Assembly: GCA_000733355.1 (NCBI GenBank)
Contig: JNVV01000020.1
Span: forward strand, 349,743 to 413,742
Direction: 5' to 3'
Source: Falciphora oryzae
Lineage: Eukaryota; Ascomycota; Sordariomycetes; Magnaporthales; Magnaporthaceae
Length of the DNA stretch: 64,000 bases
Shown: in pieces, positions 20,101 to 32,629 of the stretch
Numbering within the stretch: the stretch's first letter is position 1
How the letters are laid out: each line of letters opens with the position of its first letter
The notes under the pieces: model-generated
The model's database searches: none
Seen by the model: the letters and a program-made list of their open reading frames with translations, nothing else
What the model was told of the DNA's origin: nothing
Program-made: the position numbers and the translations under genes

Positions 20101-23100
20101 GGCGCTTCACGATGAGTGGCCCGAATTTTTGCCCGTCCATGCCCTCTTTCGGGGATTTTCCCGATGGTGGCGCTAGCTGCTGCAGCACACTTGCTGGCCC
20201 GTCCCGTCCTACCCCTCCTCCTCCTCCATTTTTTGGCGAAAGCATCTGTCTGTCTACGCTCTAGCGCTTGTCAGATTCTCTCTCTCATAGCCGGCTACGA
20301 GGTGGAGGCACTACCGCAAGACCGCCTCACCGAATCAACTGGTGAGTCAAAGCCGATTTGCTGGGCGTCAGGGCAAGGCTCGGTTGTGTAGCACCTCACT
20401 AGAAGCAGGGACGTCCTCCCCACCTCGTCGACGTGGCCAAGGCGGTCACTGTTACACAGCGTCTTGTCAATCATTGCCTAGCCCATCGATAATCATGCCA
20501 TGTTTGCCGCCAGCATGCATCTTCAAGGCATCTATGACTCCCTGGATTTGCGATGGATTCCGCTCGAACTGTTTATTGGCCACAACCCGTGTTTCATGTG
20601 CCGAGCCAACGGGATGATGGCGAGGTTGTGTCCACTCTCTCGCGTCCTCGTAGTCTGGTCCAGCTGTCAAAGCAGCCCGCCAGTGAGGCAGCCCTCGCCA
20701 CCCGCTCATCGGCCAGCCCCTCTTGCTCCCCACCGCTCTCCCGAGGTCGTTTTCTGGCCGGATGGCCCCCAGTGTCAAGGTGCCCACCAAGAGTTCGGAC
20801 CTCAGCGGACCCCTAAAAAAAAAAAAAAAAAAACCCCTTGCTATCGCACCCGTCCATATGTATGCATGTACGTGGCATTGCAGGGCTAGGAGAGGGCAGG
20901 TTGGGGGGAGCTGGATCGCTTCACCACGGTCCCCCCGCCTGCTCACCGGTCTGAAAAACATTTGAGCAGTCCCATTTTGTAGGGGGGGAGACCGTACGGC
21001 TGTTATTTCCGCCCAGTCGATCACTCTCGGGGGGCCGCAAGCGCTCCCAAAGCCTGGGACGGCCCCGTCGAGGTGTAACTCGGTGTTCGGAGATGGACGG
21101 CAATCACAGCGGGGGGAGGGCCTGGCGTGCCCCCCAACGTGCAGCTGGCTTGAGGGGTTGGGCAAGGCTGTGTAGGGCCTGTCAGCCTACGGGAACTCCC
21201 AGGGCAGCAGGGTTGGGGCCGCTCTTTGATGGACCCGGCCGATAAGGAAATTGCCCAGGGCTTCCGCACCAGGTCCCGGTCCCATGTCCAAGCCGGCAGA
21301 TCAGAGTCCAGGCTCGCGCCCACAAGGACAAGACACGGAGAAAATATCGAGTCCGGGAATTTGTGTACACCTTGTTCTGAACGTCGCATGACATCCGAGA
21401 TTGAAGACATGCTCCACATAGTGAATTCAGGCCTGTGGGAAATCTTTATGGCCTGCATTTTTAGCCCCCCTCCAGGTTCTTGTTCTTCCAGTGTCCCGCC
21501 CATGTTCGTCGAGTGCCATAAAAAGCCGAGAACTTCTGGTGTCGACCGCAAAGCATTACAAAACTACCAGTCCGGGCAATCGAGCTAAGCTATATCAGGG
21601 ACTCGGCGAGTTCAATGCACGTAGGGTACTTCTTGGTGGAGACTTAATCTTGATCCAACCCTTGCTTGCGCTGTCAAGGCCGTTGTGTGTGCCGAGGGTT
21701 AAAGCCATCCGCTATGACCTGCCCGTGTCAGGGGGGTCAGGGTGGAAAGCCACAAAACGAAATATTGCTAGTTTCCAATGTGACAGGTGACAGGAAGGGT
21801 AGCATTCGCACGAGCAAGGATGGGTGATCAACGGCCCTAGGCTCTTTTTCGGCCTACCACGCACTCCACGTTTTTCTCATCCCAAACTCCGCAGCATGCC
21901 TCGTTTCGCGAAAGAGATGGCACCCCATTGCTCTCCCTGTATCTTTTCCTATTCCTGCGTCCTATAGGTACCTAGGTATATACCGATCTTTTTCTGGCGG
22001 CGGTGCGGGCGGGTGAGAGGTGCCCAAATTTCTTGTCGTGTGGTGGACGAGCATCCTACACCGTTTACGACACAGACCGGGTTCTTTTGGATGGCACTTG
22101 TCACGGAATGCCGCGCGAGACCGGGGGGTGTCGGCAGCTGAATGCTGCTTGTTGTCTGTGTTTTTTTTTTTTTTTTTTCTCTTTCTTTGTTTCCCAAAGA
22201 GTGTGCACTGATGCTGATCACCGCACAGCCGCTAGCCCCTCCTCTCTCCCTCCGGCCCGCGGAGCCCGCCAAAGCCCGCCTCAGGGCAGGCCACAGCCTG
22301 TCGGGATTCTCCGCTTCGAGCAAAAGCAACGAAGAGGACTGGCGAGGCTGGGCTGACCTCCTGAAGGCTCCCGGTGTAAGATTCTGCGACTCCCATCCCC
22401 AAACCCTTTCCCAAGGGGCCGTGAGAAAAGGAGAGGGGATTCGCTGCACCTGCTCACCGGTTTTGGCACAGAATCACGATCTTAGGGGGCCAGGTGGCAG
22501 ACATGTCCCGCCGTGAAGGCCATGAATTTTGTGCACAAGCTCAGTGGCACTCCCTGAACACGACACAACCGTGACAAGGGGGGTGTCGAAACCGGTGAGA
22601 GATTTTGTTTTTGGAGACACGATGATTCATCGCGAGCGTATGCCTGCACAATAACCACCAATACACAGTCGTCCTCTGCATCTTTCGCCTCGTCCTCTGC
22701 ATCAAAATTTTGCAAGGCTTTTTCAGCTTTTCATAATTCACAACCTGTCCAGCGGCGTGGCGCAGGACAAAAACAGACGCAAAGTGCGTCTCGCACTCTG
22801 TGCGTGGCGCTCCGTTGCGAATGTGTGGTGTGCCCCGACCTCCCCCTTTTTTTTTTTTTTTTGCTCTTGCTCGTTACCCTCCCCTCCTCTTCCCTCCATA
22901 TCGTGCAAACGCTGCGCACATGCGCACCACTGCCAGCTGTGACTCAGAGTTGCGCCGTGCCGGGGACGCTTCCGGGCGCGCGAGGCTTTCCCGCGCTGCT
23001 GCGCGGGCGCAACACACAGCGGGACACAGGCGAAGGGGCGTCTCGCTTGGCTGGCCAGGCGTGGCGCATGCCTAAACGATGGGGGCCACAGCCATCAGCT

Positions 23101-24792
23101 GCCGCCTGCGTCTCGTTGTGTGTGTTGTGACACGGCACGCATGGGGAAAGAAGCCCGCCCAGGCGGGCTGAGGGGTGACACCCCTAGCTAGCTCCCTGTG
23201 GGACAACAACAAACTGTTTGCATGTGGTGCGTGTGTGTGTGTGTGGCCTCGACATGCTCCCGCGGAACGCAGGAGCCTGCCCCGGCGGCGAGAGATGGAG
23301 CAAGAGTGAGGAGAGGGAGAGTGAGAGAGAGAGAGAGACAAGACGGAGAGCCGGCAGGCACAGAGAGCGGGTCCCGCCTGCTGGCACTGCCGAGAGGACA
23401 GGCTCGAGTCTAGTCATCTTTTCAGCCGGTGAGAGATGCACTGAGACCAAGAGAGCGTGACAGGGAGCGAGAGGGCAGAACGCGGCCACCAAAGCTGGAC
23501 AAGCGGCGATGGCCTTGCCTTACCCAACAAACGCAGGGAGCGGGAAGCACGAAATCCACCACACACACACACACGAGCTGGAACGGAATGGAAGCGTCTG
23601 CTATGATGCCCGTGGTCCGTTAGCTGCCGTCTTCGGACGGCTGTTGCTGCCACCGCCCCTTTTTTTCCTCTTCGTTGCTTCGCCCTGACGGATAGGTACC
23701 TAGCCAGCGGGCCGTTCACCCCAGCTCAACAGCGTATTTACACAATGTGCCGTGACTTCTGTGTCCTGGGCAAGCCTGCTGCCTCCCTTCGGCCGCGCAA
23801 ATACGGCACAGCCTGGGGAGGACCCTGTGGGATGCATCCGCATGCAGTGCTGTCCAGAACAGGCTGCGACGGATCCACCGACACGCACACGCCTGCGCAC
23901 TAGCAGGCACATGTACCGTGCACAAGCAGCCTTCGCCTTGCATACCCAAAGGAAATGCGGCCCCCAAATAAGCATCCCGACCAGCCCGCCGCAACACCCG
24001 CATTCAACTTTCACCCCTACATCCACTCATCACTCAGCGATCTGCAGCAAGGCTCTGGTGCGTGGCCGACCGCCGGACGGCCACGCCTGACCCTTGCGGT
24101 TCTTACGTGTGGGAAAAAGAGAAAAAAAAAAAAAAAAAGACGACACCCCCTGGTCCCAACACGACCGGAAGCGGCCCGAGCACAAGTGTCGCTTGTAGCC
24201 GGGGTTGTTGTTGATGAGATAAACCGTTATCAGCGGACGAAAACAGCCGCACTACCACTCTTGGTAAAATTAGGGTCCGGACCCCTGCGCGGCCCGGCAA
24301 CAAACAAAAAAGAACACGGGAGAGTCGAACAACAATAAATGACCAACAACCCCGGGACCCGAGGGCCAAAGTATGTACACACCCTCACACCCCTTGCCGG
24401 GGTGCGGACGGGGAATGGACACCTGCCCGAGAAAGTGGCGTGTTTTGTTCTTCACGGTGATATGTGACCGCCCATATGCCAAGGGTTCCAGGGTCGGGAG
24501 TGGGTAGGCGACGGGCGACGGCAAACCCAGCCAGCTTAATACCAACGACCACCATATCGGCGCCAATTATAGGGTCCCATCCTGTCCTCCGAGGACGGCC
24601 TCCGGCATACCGGGATAGCGAGCCAAGAGAGAAAGAGGAAAAACGAAAACCCACAAGGTTGTGAGATGTGACAAAGCCGAACTGACTGGCGTTTGGCGTG
24701 ACGTATAGGACCAGGAGGGAGGCAGGGCATCACGCCGTGTCCGCTGGCCCAGGCCTTTTGATACAACGCACTCGGTCGGTCAGCAGGGCGTC

Positions 24793-24817
24793 TTTTTTTT
24801 TTTTTTTTTTTTTTTTT
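24793..24817. repeat. 25-bp T homopolymer
   Basis: An uninterrupted thymine run followed within 30 bases by a purine-rich A/G stretch. Confidence 0.85.
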
Positions 24818-26130
24818 CATGATCAAACATAACAGAGAAAGAAGAAAAAAAAAAAGAAATAAAGAAAGAAAGAGAAGTCAAGAAAATCATGTCTTCCAAA
24901 CACCCGCCAGCCCCTCGAAATCTCACGGCAGGCACACCAAGCCCTGTGATATCGAACAAACCCATGTCCGCTCCCCGCCATCCACCCCCAGCCATCGCTG
25001 TCGTCACAAGCGCAGGCGAGCGTCCGCCCGACGGCCGGTCACCTCATGGCACCCCCGGGGTCCCCCCTCGCCCCCTGCGCTCTCGGAACCCGCTATCCGA
25101 GTTCACGACAAGGGCACATTTACTGCTAGGGTTGGGGGAAAAGGCAATGTCCGCCGCGCGCCCGCGCTTCAAGCAGGGTGCGAGTTGGCAGGACCTGAAG
25201 GCAGAAAAAAAAAAAGCAAAAAAAGGCCAAATCGTAGGCGTACACACACACACACATACACACACACAAACACCGATTTTCATTTGCCGGAGTTGTCTAA
25301 GCCCCCAACAGGATGGGCCGGTGAGATATCCCTCGGTATACCCAGCCAAACCATCCGGCAGGCAAAACCCCATTTGCACACCCCGGCGGCTCCCAGCCAG
25401 GCTATGTGTCTTGTGCGTGTGTGTCTGTGTGGCTAGCAGCGTGAGTGGTGCGCCCCGCATGTTTACATCCAACACCACAAGGGCCCGTCCAACAAGGTTA
25501 TATCTACACTTCTAGCCCGAGGAAGGCGAGGGGAGGCGAGCTCTTTCGGCCGAGAGGGCCCTTTTCCCTTTCTTCTTGGGTTGTGGGAAAAGAAAGAGAT
25601 TTTTTTTTTGGTGTGTCATCGCGTAAAGAAAGCCCTTGACAGCTAAAGCGGCTGCTAAGCTGCTGGCTCGCCGTGACATTTAGGAACAAAGGGAATAATA
25701 CAAGAGAGGTTAAGAAAAGACGGGATAAAACAAAAATACAAAAGACATATTTTGCCCTCGTCGTCCAACGTCGTGTTGACAACAACAAAGTCCACGGCAA
25801 ATGCCGCCGTAGACGGGACGCTGCAGCTGCGTGGCGCCAATATGGCGTGATTTAGAAAATCCCCCTCTCCCTCGGCCACTTGGGATCATCGATAGCTAGT
25901 ATCGGAAATGCCGAGGCAAGGCTCCCGGGAATTGCGTATTGGGGTGTGTGTGCACGCGCGCCAGAGAGAATGATGCAAGGCGCCAGCGTACCGCAGATAG
26001 TTTTCGCAAATATGCAATACGACGATTTCCACCACGTAATTACATGGGAAACAGCGGGCTGTAGTTACCCAGTTTCACGGCACCACGTCCGGACAGTCAC
26101 GGTTAAACTACAGGCAACGTTCCCGGTTGG

Positions 26131-26133
<3 letters not shown>

Positions 26134-26161
<28 letters not shown>
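26134..26161. repeat. 28-bp T homopolymer
   Basis: An uninterrupted thymine run in the gene-sparse region. Confidence 0.85.
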
Positions 26162-26170
<9 letters not shown>

Positions 26171-27117
26171 GTTATTTCTTTTTCCGTCCACCCCCCAAGG
26201 CTTCGGTCGGGCCGAGAAAGGACTGGCAGACGAGGTGCCTGCGCGGACGACTTGCGTCGCAATGCTGTGTGTGTGTGCGTGTGTGCCGCGTGTGGCGGCC
26301 TCAATGGTGGGCGAGGAGAAGCGCGTGCAGGTCGGTTGCCCGAGCCAGCACCAGGCTCCTTTGAGCGCCCACAGGCTTGGCGGTTATGAGCAGGCGTCAG
26401 GATGCATGTTTGCTCGGTTGGGACCGCTTGCTTTAGTTTGCGTGTTTAGTAGGACTTGGCTCAATATTTCCCACGGATTATCCGAGCGAGATGGGCATTA
26501 CAAAAGGAAACTCGGTGGGCCAGTCGTATCCGACAATTTTGAGATATAGACGATCTGGTTCGTCAGAGATTTTTCTCCTCTCGTTTCTTTTCTTCCTAGT
26601 CACAGTTGCTTTTCCTGCTATTCTTGCGCGTTGCCTGCCGGGAATCCTTGGACTGGGCACCTAGAACGGATCAGGAAAGGAGCCATCAGTGAGGGGGGGT
26701 AACCGACCTGCATGCCTGCAGCAAAGAGAGCTCAGGGCAATACCAATGGGCACCAATCGAACCCCTGGCGTCCTAGTGGCAGCTGCAGGAAATCATGAAT
26801 GAGTACCTGGCCGAGGGTGGTTCTATCTATCAACGGAGAAGAAGCAAGCAAAAAGACAATGGAAGGGCGGGAGGACGCAAATTGGGTGATGGGAAATCGG
26901 AGGGGAAGAAAAAGCAAAAGAAAGCAGCGGCATTCGTGGTTGGGCCAGTCACCCTGGAGAGAGGAGGGGATGTAATGAGTGCTTGGACGCTGCAGGACAT
27001 CGCCGTTTTGGCCTAGCACGCCTTCTGCCAGCAGGCCAGCGGATGCACTGATAGGCCCACGTTATTGACCTGGCCGGCTGGCCTGCGTGCCAAAGGGGCG
27101 GGGCGGGCAAGAGTGAG

Positions 27118-27153
<36 letters not shown>

Positions 27154-27182
27154 CAAAAGGTGTGTGTGTGTGTGTGTGTGTG
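27118..27182. repeat. 35-bp A homopolymer followed by (TG)11
   Basis: An uninterrupted 35-base adenine run (27118-27152) is followed after eight bases by a perfect TG dinucleotide repeat (27161-27182). It is the longest homopolymer in the window. Confidence 0.9.
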
Positions 27183-27410
27183 CGTGATGGTGGCGGGCGC
27201 CCTGGTGGGCCAGATCTCGGCATCAGGCACGCTAGCTGTCTTGCCTGCCCTGTGTTGCGTCCAGGGAAGGGGAGTGGGATGGGGAGGGATGGAGAGCTGG
27301 TGGTGGTGTGGTTGATCTCGCGTCCGTTCGTCACCAGAGGACAGGCGGCGGGAGGGGAGGAATAGGGGCTTCAGCTGCGGGACGGCGGCCATGATCGTCT
27401 GGTGCGCTTT

Positions 27411-27471
27411 CCTGCTGTTTCTGCTGCTGTTTCTGCTGCTGCTCCTGCTGCTGCTCCTGCTGCTGCTGCTC
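27411..27471. repeat. Imperfect CTG trinucleotide repeat
   Basis: About twenty CTG-type triplets, interrupted by TTT and CTC triplets. On the plus strand one frame reads poly-Leu and another poly-Ala/Cys; there is no evidence that it is translated. Confidence 0.8.
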
Positions 27472-28357
27472 TCCCTATCCCCTCCGTCCGCGGTCCACCG
27501 TCACCACACGCATACACACTCGCGCGGGGAGACGAGGGGTTCGGAGGGGGAAGCATGCGGCGATTAGGTTCTAGTCCTTTAGATCTGCCGCTTTATTTCC
27601 TTCCCCATCTCTTTTCTCGCCTGCCTCGGTGGTCTCGTGATGACGTCGAAGCCCGACCTAAAAATAATAATAATACTAAAAACAGGTGGGAGGAGAAAGC
27701 GACCAACGAAGAGTGTGCAAAGACTGAAAAGGTAAGGCAGGTAGGGTGGCTGACTGTGTGACTGCACCCATCTGCTGCCGACCACCTCCTCCCCTGGAAG
27801 CACAGAGGGGGAGTACCCCATTATGCGCCATCTGGCCGGGCCACACACACACCCCTGGTGAATGTGCGTGCTCGACCGCCGTCGGTGCCTTCACCGCTCC
27901 AGCAGCAAACGGCACTTTTTTTTTTTTTTTTTCTTGTCTCGTCTTTCTTTTGTTGCATCTTCCCTCCCCTGAGGACACATCTCTTCTTCTTCTTCTTCGT
28001 CTTCTTCTTTTCTGCCGTTCTAATAGGCAGGGATCCGGTGGTTATAGCCAAGGGAAGCACAGGTAGGTGTGCAAGTTCCCATTCTCCACCAGGCAGGCGC
28101 CCGTCCTTCACACTCGTTCGTTCGTTCGTCCCAAGAAATTATCCCACCACATGCATACAATACACAACAAACACGGCTGGGTTGGGAAAGCGCCTTTTCC
28201 GTCCAAGGCAGGTTCCCTCAAATCATCCACGGCCAACCGACCGGCCAGGCTCGCCCATCCTCCTGTCCCTCGGTCAGCCCGCACGCCCCCGACTGGGCGA
28301 TGGGCAAGGGGCGCACGCCAGCGAGGGGCCGGCAGACAGAGGCATAACGTAATTCGT

Positions 28358-28398
28358 NNNNNNNNNNNNNNNNNNNNNNNNNNNNNNNNNNNNNNNNN
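28358..28398. other. Assembly gap of 41 undetermined bases
   Basis: A run of N. It lies in the simple-repeat-rich region and probably marks a scaffold join, so true distances across it are unknown. Confidence 0.99.
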
Positions 28399-31300
28399 TC
28401 TCCCTCCCCCAGCCCTTCCAATCGTGCGCGCGCGTGGAGGAGGGAGGGCTGCCAGATCCCTAGCTCGGTGTTTGTTTGGTCTGCAGCTTTTTATCCTCTT
28501 GGGTTCATTATACCCATCGTGCCGTCAAATGAGCACCCACCTCGACCCGCCGCCTGCAAAACCTTTTGAGTGGGAAGCTAGGGGAACGAAACATGCATAC
28601 CGCGTAGCTTCACAGCGTGATATCGGGCATGTTTATGGCAGCCTCAGATGCACGGTTGGTCCTTGGCGGCCATGGGAATATGGTCTTTGGAAGAGCCGGC
28701 CCCTCTCTTGTTCCCACGAGGCAAAGAATAAGGCCTGGCTGATTGGGTGGTGAGCCAGACAGCCAGTCGAGCCGTGGCCCCGGCCCGTGAGAGCGAAGGG
28801 GGAAAGGCGGATAGGTAGGCAGTGCTGCGCAGGGTGCCCTCACAGCTGGGACTGCTGTGGTGGGAACCAGGCACGAACGGCTTGGTCGCCATTGGCGAAA
28901 AATGCAAGGAGCTGGGAAGGGCGGATGGAGCATGCATGTACGCACGATGTATTGATCCATATTTTTTTTTTCTCGGGTTTCTTTCCCCTGCTGCGTATCC
29001 TCCTTCTCGTCTTTTCTGTTCTTCACCCGCCGTCAACATGCGCCAAAAAGGTTGGGCTTGGCCGGCGTGACGAACCATGCAACCATTGCGCAGGCGCGCG
29101 GGTCCCACCACCCGTCGCTCTCCCATCCATCCCTTGCGCGTGTGCTTCGGGTGCTTCGTCGGCCTGGGGGCAGCAAGGATCAGGGTCCTCCTGCATCAAC
29201 AGGGGGTGTGGGAACCAGCACCCAGCACGCACGGCCAGCGAGCCCGGCGTCGTCACTGTAACCCCATGCTGTCGGGGGACCACACCTTTTTTGCGGTCCT
29301 CGAAAGGAGAAGCACGAGCGATCCGCCACCATTGAATTCCTCCCCCCCCCCCCTTGCTCTTTTTGGGATTTTTTTTTTTTTTTTTTACTGTCCATTTTTT
29401 TTCTTCCCTGCTTGCCTCATCCATCATGCCCATGCCCGACAGACACACGGGCCCTCCCGCTGGAAAGGTGGGCGGCGTGCAGGGATGGATGGGAACCTCT
29501 CTCGGGGGGCGTACAGAGGGAGAGAGAGAGAGTCAAAGGTGCGAAATGCACAGGGGAGAAAGTGTGGTACGCCGTACACGAACGCCACATCATCAGGCAG
29601 GGCGCTGGGCCGGCCGCCCTTGGGGAGCACGAGGAGCGAGCAGCGAGGACCAAGGAAGGGGCAACAAGGGGGAGTTCAGGCCGGCCATCGATCTCAGCTC
29701 TGGCTGGGGGGCGCACTGCCGACCACCACCACCACAGACGAACCTAGAAGGTCGGCGGCGACGAGGCCAGGTCAGAGACAAAGAGACGAAAAAGGCCAAA
29801 AATGCAAGTTTTCGGCAGCCCCCGCCAAACGTGTTCCTCCGCTTCGGGACGGGAATGTCAAACTCAATGACGGACGGGGACAGTGTGGGCCCTGGCCGTC
29901 GGATTGACGGGGCCGGGAAATGACCGACACATGCTCTGTCACTTTTCACTTTTTCTGCCCGTCCGACTCTGTCTTATTCTCCTTGATCTGGACGATCCAT
30001 TGCTTCCCTCTCGCCGGCAACGGCTGCTTCTCTCTGTCCGCAAAAGGCCAGCCCGCTTGGCACCATTGCAACTGTGGGACGCGTTAATCGGGGGGACGGA
30101 TGGGCGTTCCCGGGCGATTCGCACAGATGTGCTGCAATTAGCCACCTCGGCGGCCACTGGGCGCACTGCCTGCCCTCGCCCTCTCAGCCCAAGCTTACTT
30201 GCTTGGCTAGACCAAGCTGGAAAGGCCGCCATCTCCACGCCTGCGGACCGTCACCTGCCCAGAACCGAAGGCGCCATGCAGTGCAACCGCGAGAGAAGGT
30301 AAAAGAACAATGCAGGCGCGAGACGGCCAGAAGAAGAAAAAGAAGCGAAAAAGCAAAGAAAAGGCCGGGGACAGCGAGAAGAGTGGCAGGCCACAGGCCG
30401 CATCGGGTTCGACGGTGTGAGCGTAGCATGCCAGGTGGGTTGGCACCACCACCACCACCACCAGCCTCCCACCCTCGTTTCCTTTCGCTTCTCCCTCTCG
30501 TTCTGTTTCTGGCATGCCTGGCCGGCTCTGGTGCTTTTCCACTGCACCCACCCCATCGGAGCGATCACCGAGGGCCAATGCCTGCTCCACCCCTCCTCCC
30601 GCTTCTTCGAGGTGCTGCATTGATGGCCGATGACTGGGTCATTGATATCTCCTCTTCCCCCTCCGCGTCCCACCACCACTCACGTACTAACCACAGCCAC
30701 CCACCAACCATGCCCCTTGGTCTGTTGTTTCTTGATGCAACTGACAGGGACTTTCCCGGGGCACTCCCTGTTGGGCAAAGCTTTTCGCAGTGGAGATGGG
30801 GCGTCAGTCCGTCCCGGCCCTCCATCGCGATCTCGGGCTGATAGGTCAGGGGTTGAATGATGTGGTGCCTCAGCACTTGCTCGTCGCCCACAAAACCTTG
30901 CACCACTCACAAGCGCGAGCTAGAGATCTTGGAATGTAACCAAAATTGCCCGCATCCAGCCAGGCAGATCCTGGATGGCACAGGCCCGCAGGCCCATGTC
31001 TGCTTCCTACTGTCTCTCTCATTCCCTCTCGCCTGGCCAGCCATCGGCTGCTAGCTCGTGGCGCCTGTAGACAAATGGCGAGATCCATCCGCCTCCAAGG
31101 TCAGCGGCATGTGACCTGCATCGCACTTGTGAGGCGCCTTCGCGCGTGCTCCCTGCTCCCCCCCGACATAACACCACTTGATCGCAACACATTTGCAGGT
31201 AATCTCTCGGGATCGCGGCGGCTGGTGGCGAGGGATCGGAAGCCGGGTGTCACCGCAAGTAGAGAAGAAGAAAAAGAGGGCCTCGCCTGTGCCGGAACCA

Positions 31301-32629
31301 GGGCCTTCGGGCAATCCAGTACAGAAAAAGCTTCCGACTGGGTAGGCGTTGGAGTCCGCGAGGAGACAGGGATCCAGCGATCTGCACTGGCTCCTGCGCT
31401 GTGCCAGAGAAGGATAGAACAGTATCGCCCCCCTCTCGTCTGCCGGGCGGCTTGCTTCCTGGGGCCTCTCACCCCTGAAGGACCCATCTGTAATCCTGAA
31501 AGTGCAGGAGCGCCACCAAAGAAAAAAAAAAGAAAGAAAAAAAAAGCCAAGGCAAGTGAGGTGCGTATTCGATTCCCTTGACTGCTCGCAGCTCGGGAAG
31601 AGTGCACACACCAGAATGGTAAAAACAGAGAAAAAAAAAAAGAAAAAAAAGAAAAAAAAAAGTGGGCGAGGTTTATAGTGAAAGGGGTATCGACAGGTGC
31701 GAGCATACCAAAACGAAAGGGAAGATTAAAGGGAAACAAGGATAGGAATAAAAAAACAGACAGGCCGGCACATTTCCAAAAAGATGCGATGGCCTAGGGG
31801 CGAGCGGCACTTGTCAGTTTTCGTCCAACGCAAGCCTGGCCTGACCTATGAGACGGTTGTTAGCCTGCCGCCAGGGCGCTGAGTACGGGTAGCTGCATAT
31901 CTCCTCGAACCTGAAAAGAAAAATCGGCTCGACAGGTGACAGACCTTTTTCTCTCCCTGACCACATCTCGAGCGCCTTCTAGGGATTGCACAACCGAGAC
32001 CGATCGGAGCGCCGAAGCGAATAGAAGGGGGTGATAGAGAGGCCGGAGGAGGTCATGATCCAAGGGTTGAACGACAAGAAAGCGTGAGGAAAAGCAAGGA
32101 AAGGGTATGGACTGGAAGTGACTGGACCTGCGGTGCACCGATCTCAGCGGGGGTGGTGCGTTCAGCGGCTTCCAGAGAAAGGGGGGCGACGCCCCTTGTT
32201 ATGTTTTGTTCCTCGCATCGCCCGCCTCCGAGTCGCCGCTCTGCAGCCAGGTGTCTCCTGGAGTACCCTTTCCTGCACCACCTATTGTTGGACGGCAGCT
32301 GGTATTGGCGGTGGCTTCAGAGCAGGCCCGTGGTCCAACCAAAAAAAATCCCGAGTCCGGAGGCCGCTCTTATATTTTTCCCCTTTCCTCTTTGCGGCAA
32401 CGCTTTTGGGGAGATAAAGCGGTGCCTGTCGGCTGGCTCTGCTTGGCCTGCAACCCTTGGCGGAACAACCCGACCCGACAGAGCACCACCACGAGAGCCC
32501 TCAACCTCGTCGCGTGCAGCGATATAAAATAGAAAGGGAGAGAAGCAGAAAAAGGCGAGGGTGGCGACCGGAAAGACAGTGGGGAGAACATTATGGTCCG
32601 ACTGGAGGGTGGGAGCGACACGCACTTAC

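Larger units (their letters stand above)
17105..32629. other. 15-kb gene desert rich in homopolymers and microsatellites
   Basis: I found no gene I can support in this stretch. It is not AT-rich overall, so it is not a typical RIP-degraded repeat block or centromere. It is punctuated by long T or A tracts (for example 17869-17886, 20815-20834, 22161-22178, 24793-24817, 26134-26161, 27118-27152) and by CA/GT, GA and CTG microsatellites. It ends at a bZIP gene. In filamentous fungi, long intergenic regions often flank developmental regulators and can hold long leaders or non-coding RNAs; that is inference here. Multi-exon genes with very short exons could have been missed. Confidence 0.45.

Noticed and set aside
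20467..21165. 232-residue minus-strand frame
   Set aside because: It runs through an A/T homopolymer (a poly-Phe stretch) and shows no recognisable protein features.
21229..21588. Plus-strand frame starting MDPADKEIAQGF
   Set aside because: The first 80 residues look mildly protein-like, but there is no leader, splice site or family to support it.
24889..25515. 208-residue plus-strand frame starting MSSKHPPAPRNL
   Set aside because: It crosses CA-repeat and poly-Lys stretches, consistent with low-complexity non-coding DNA.
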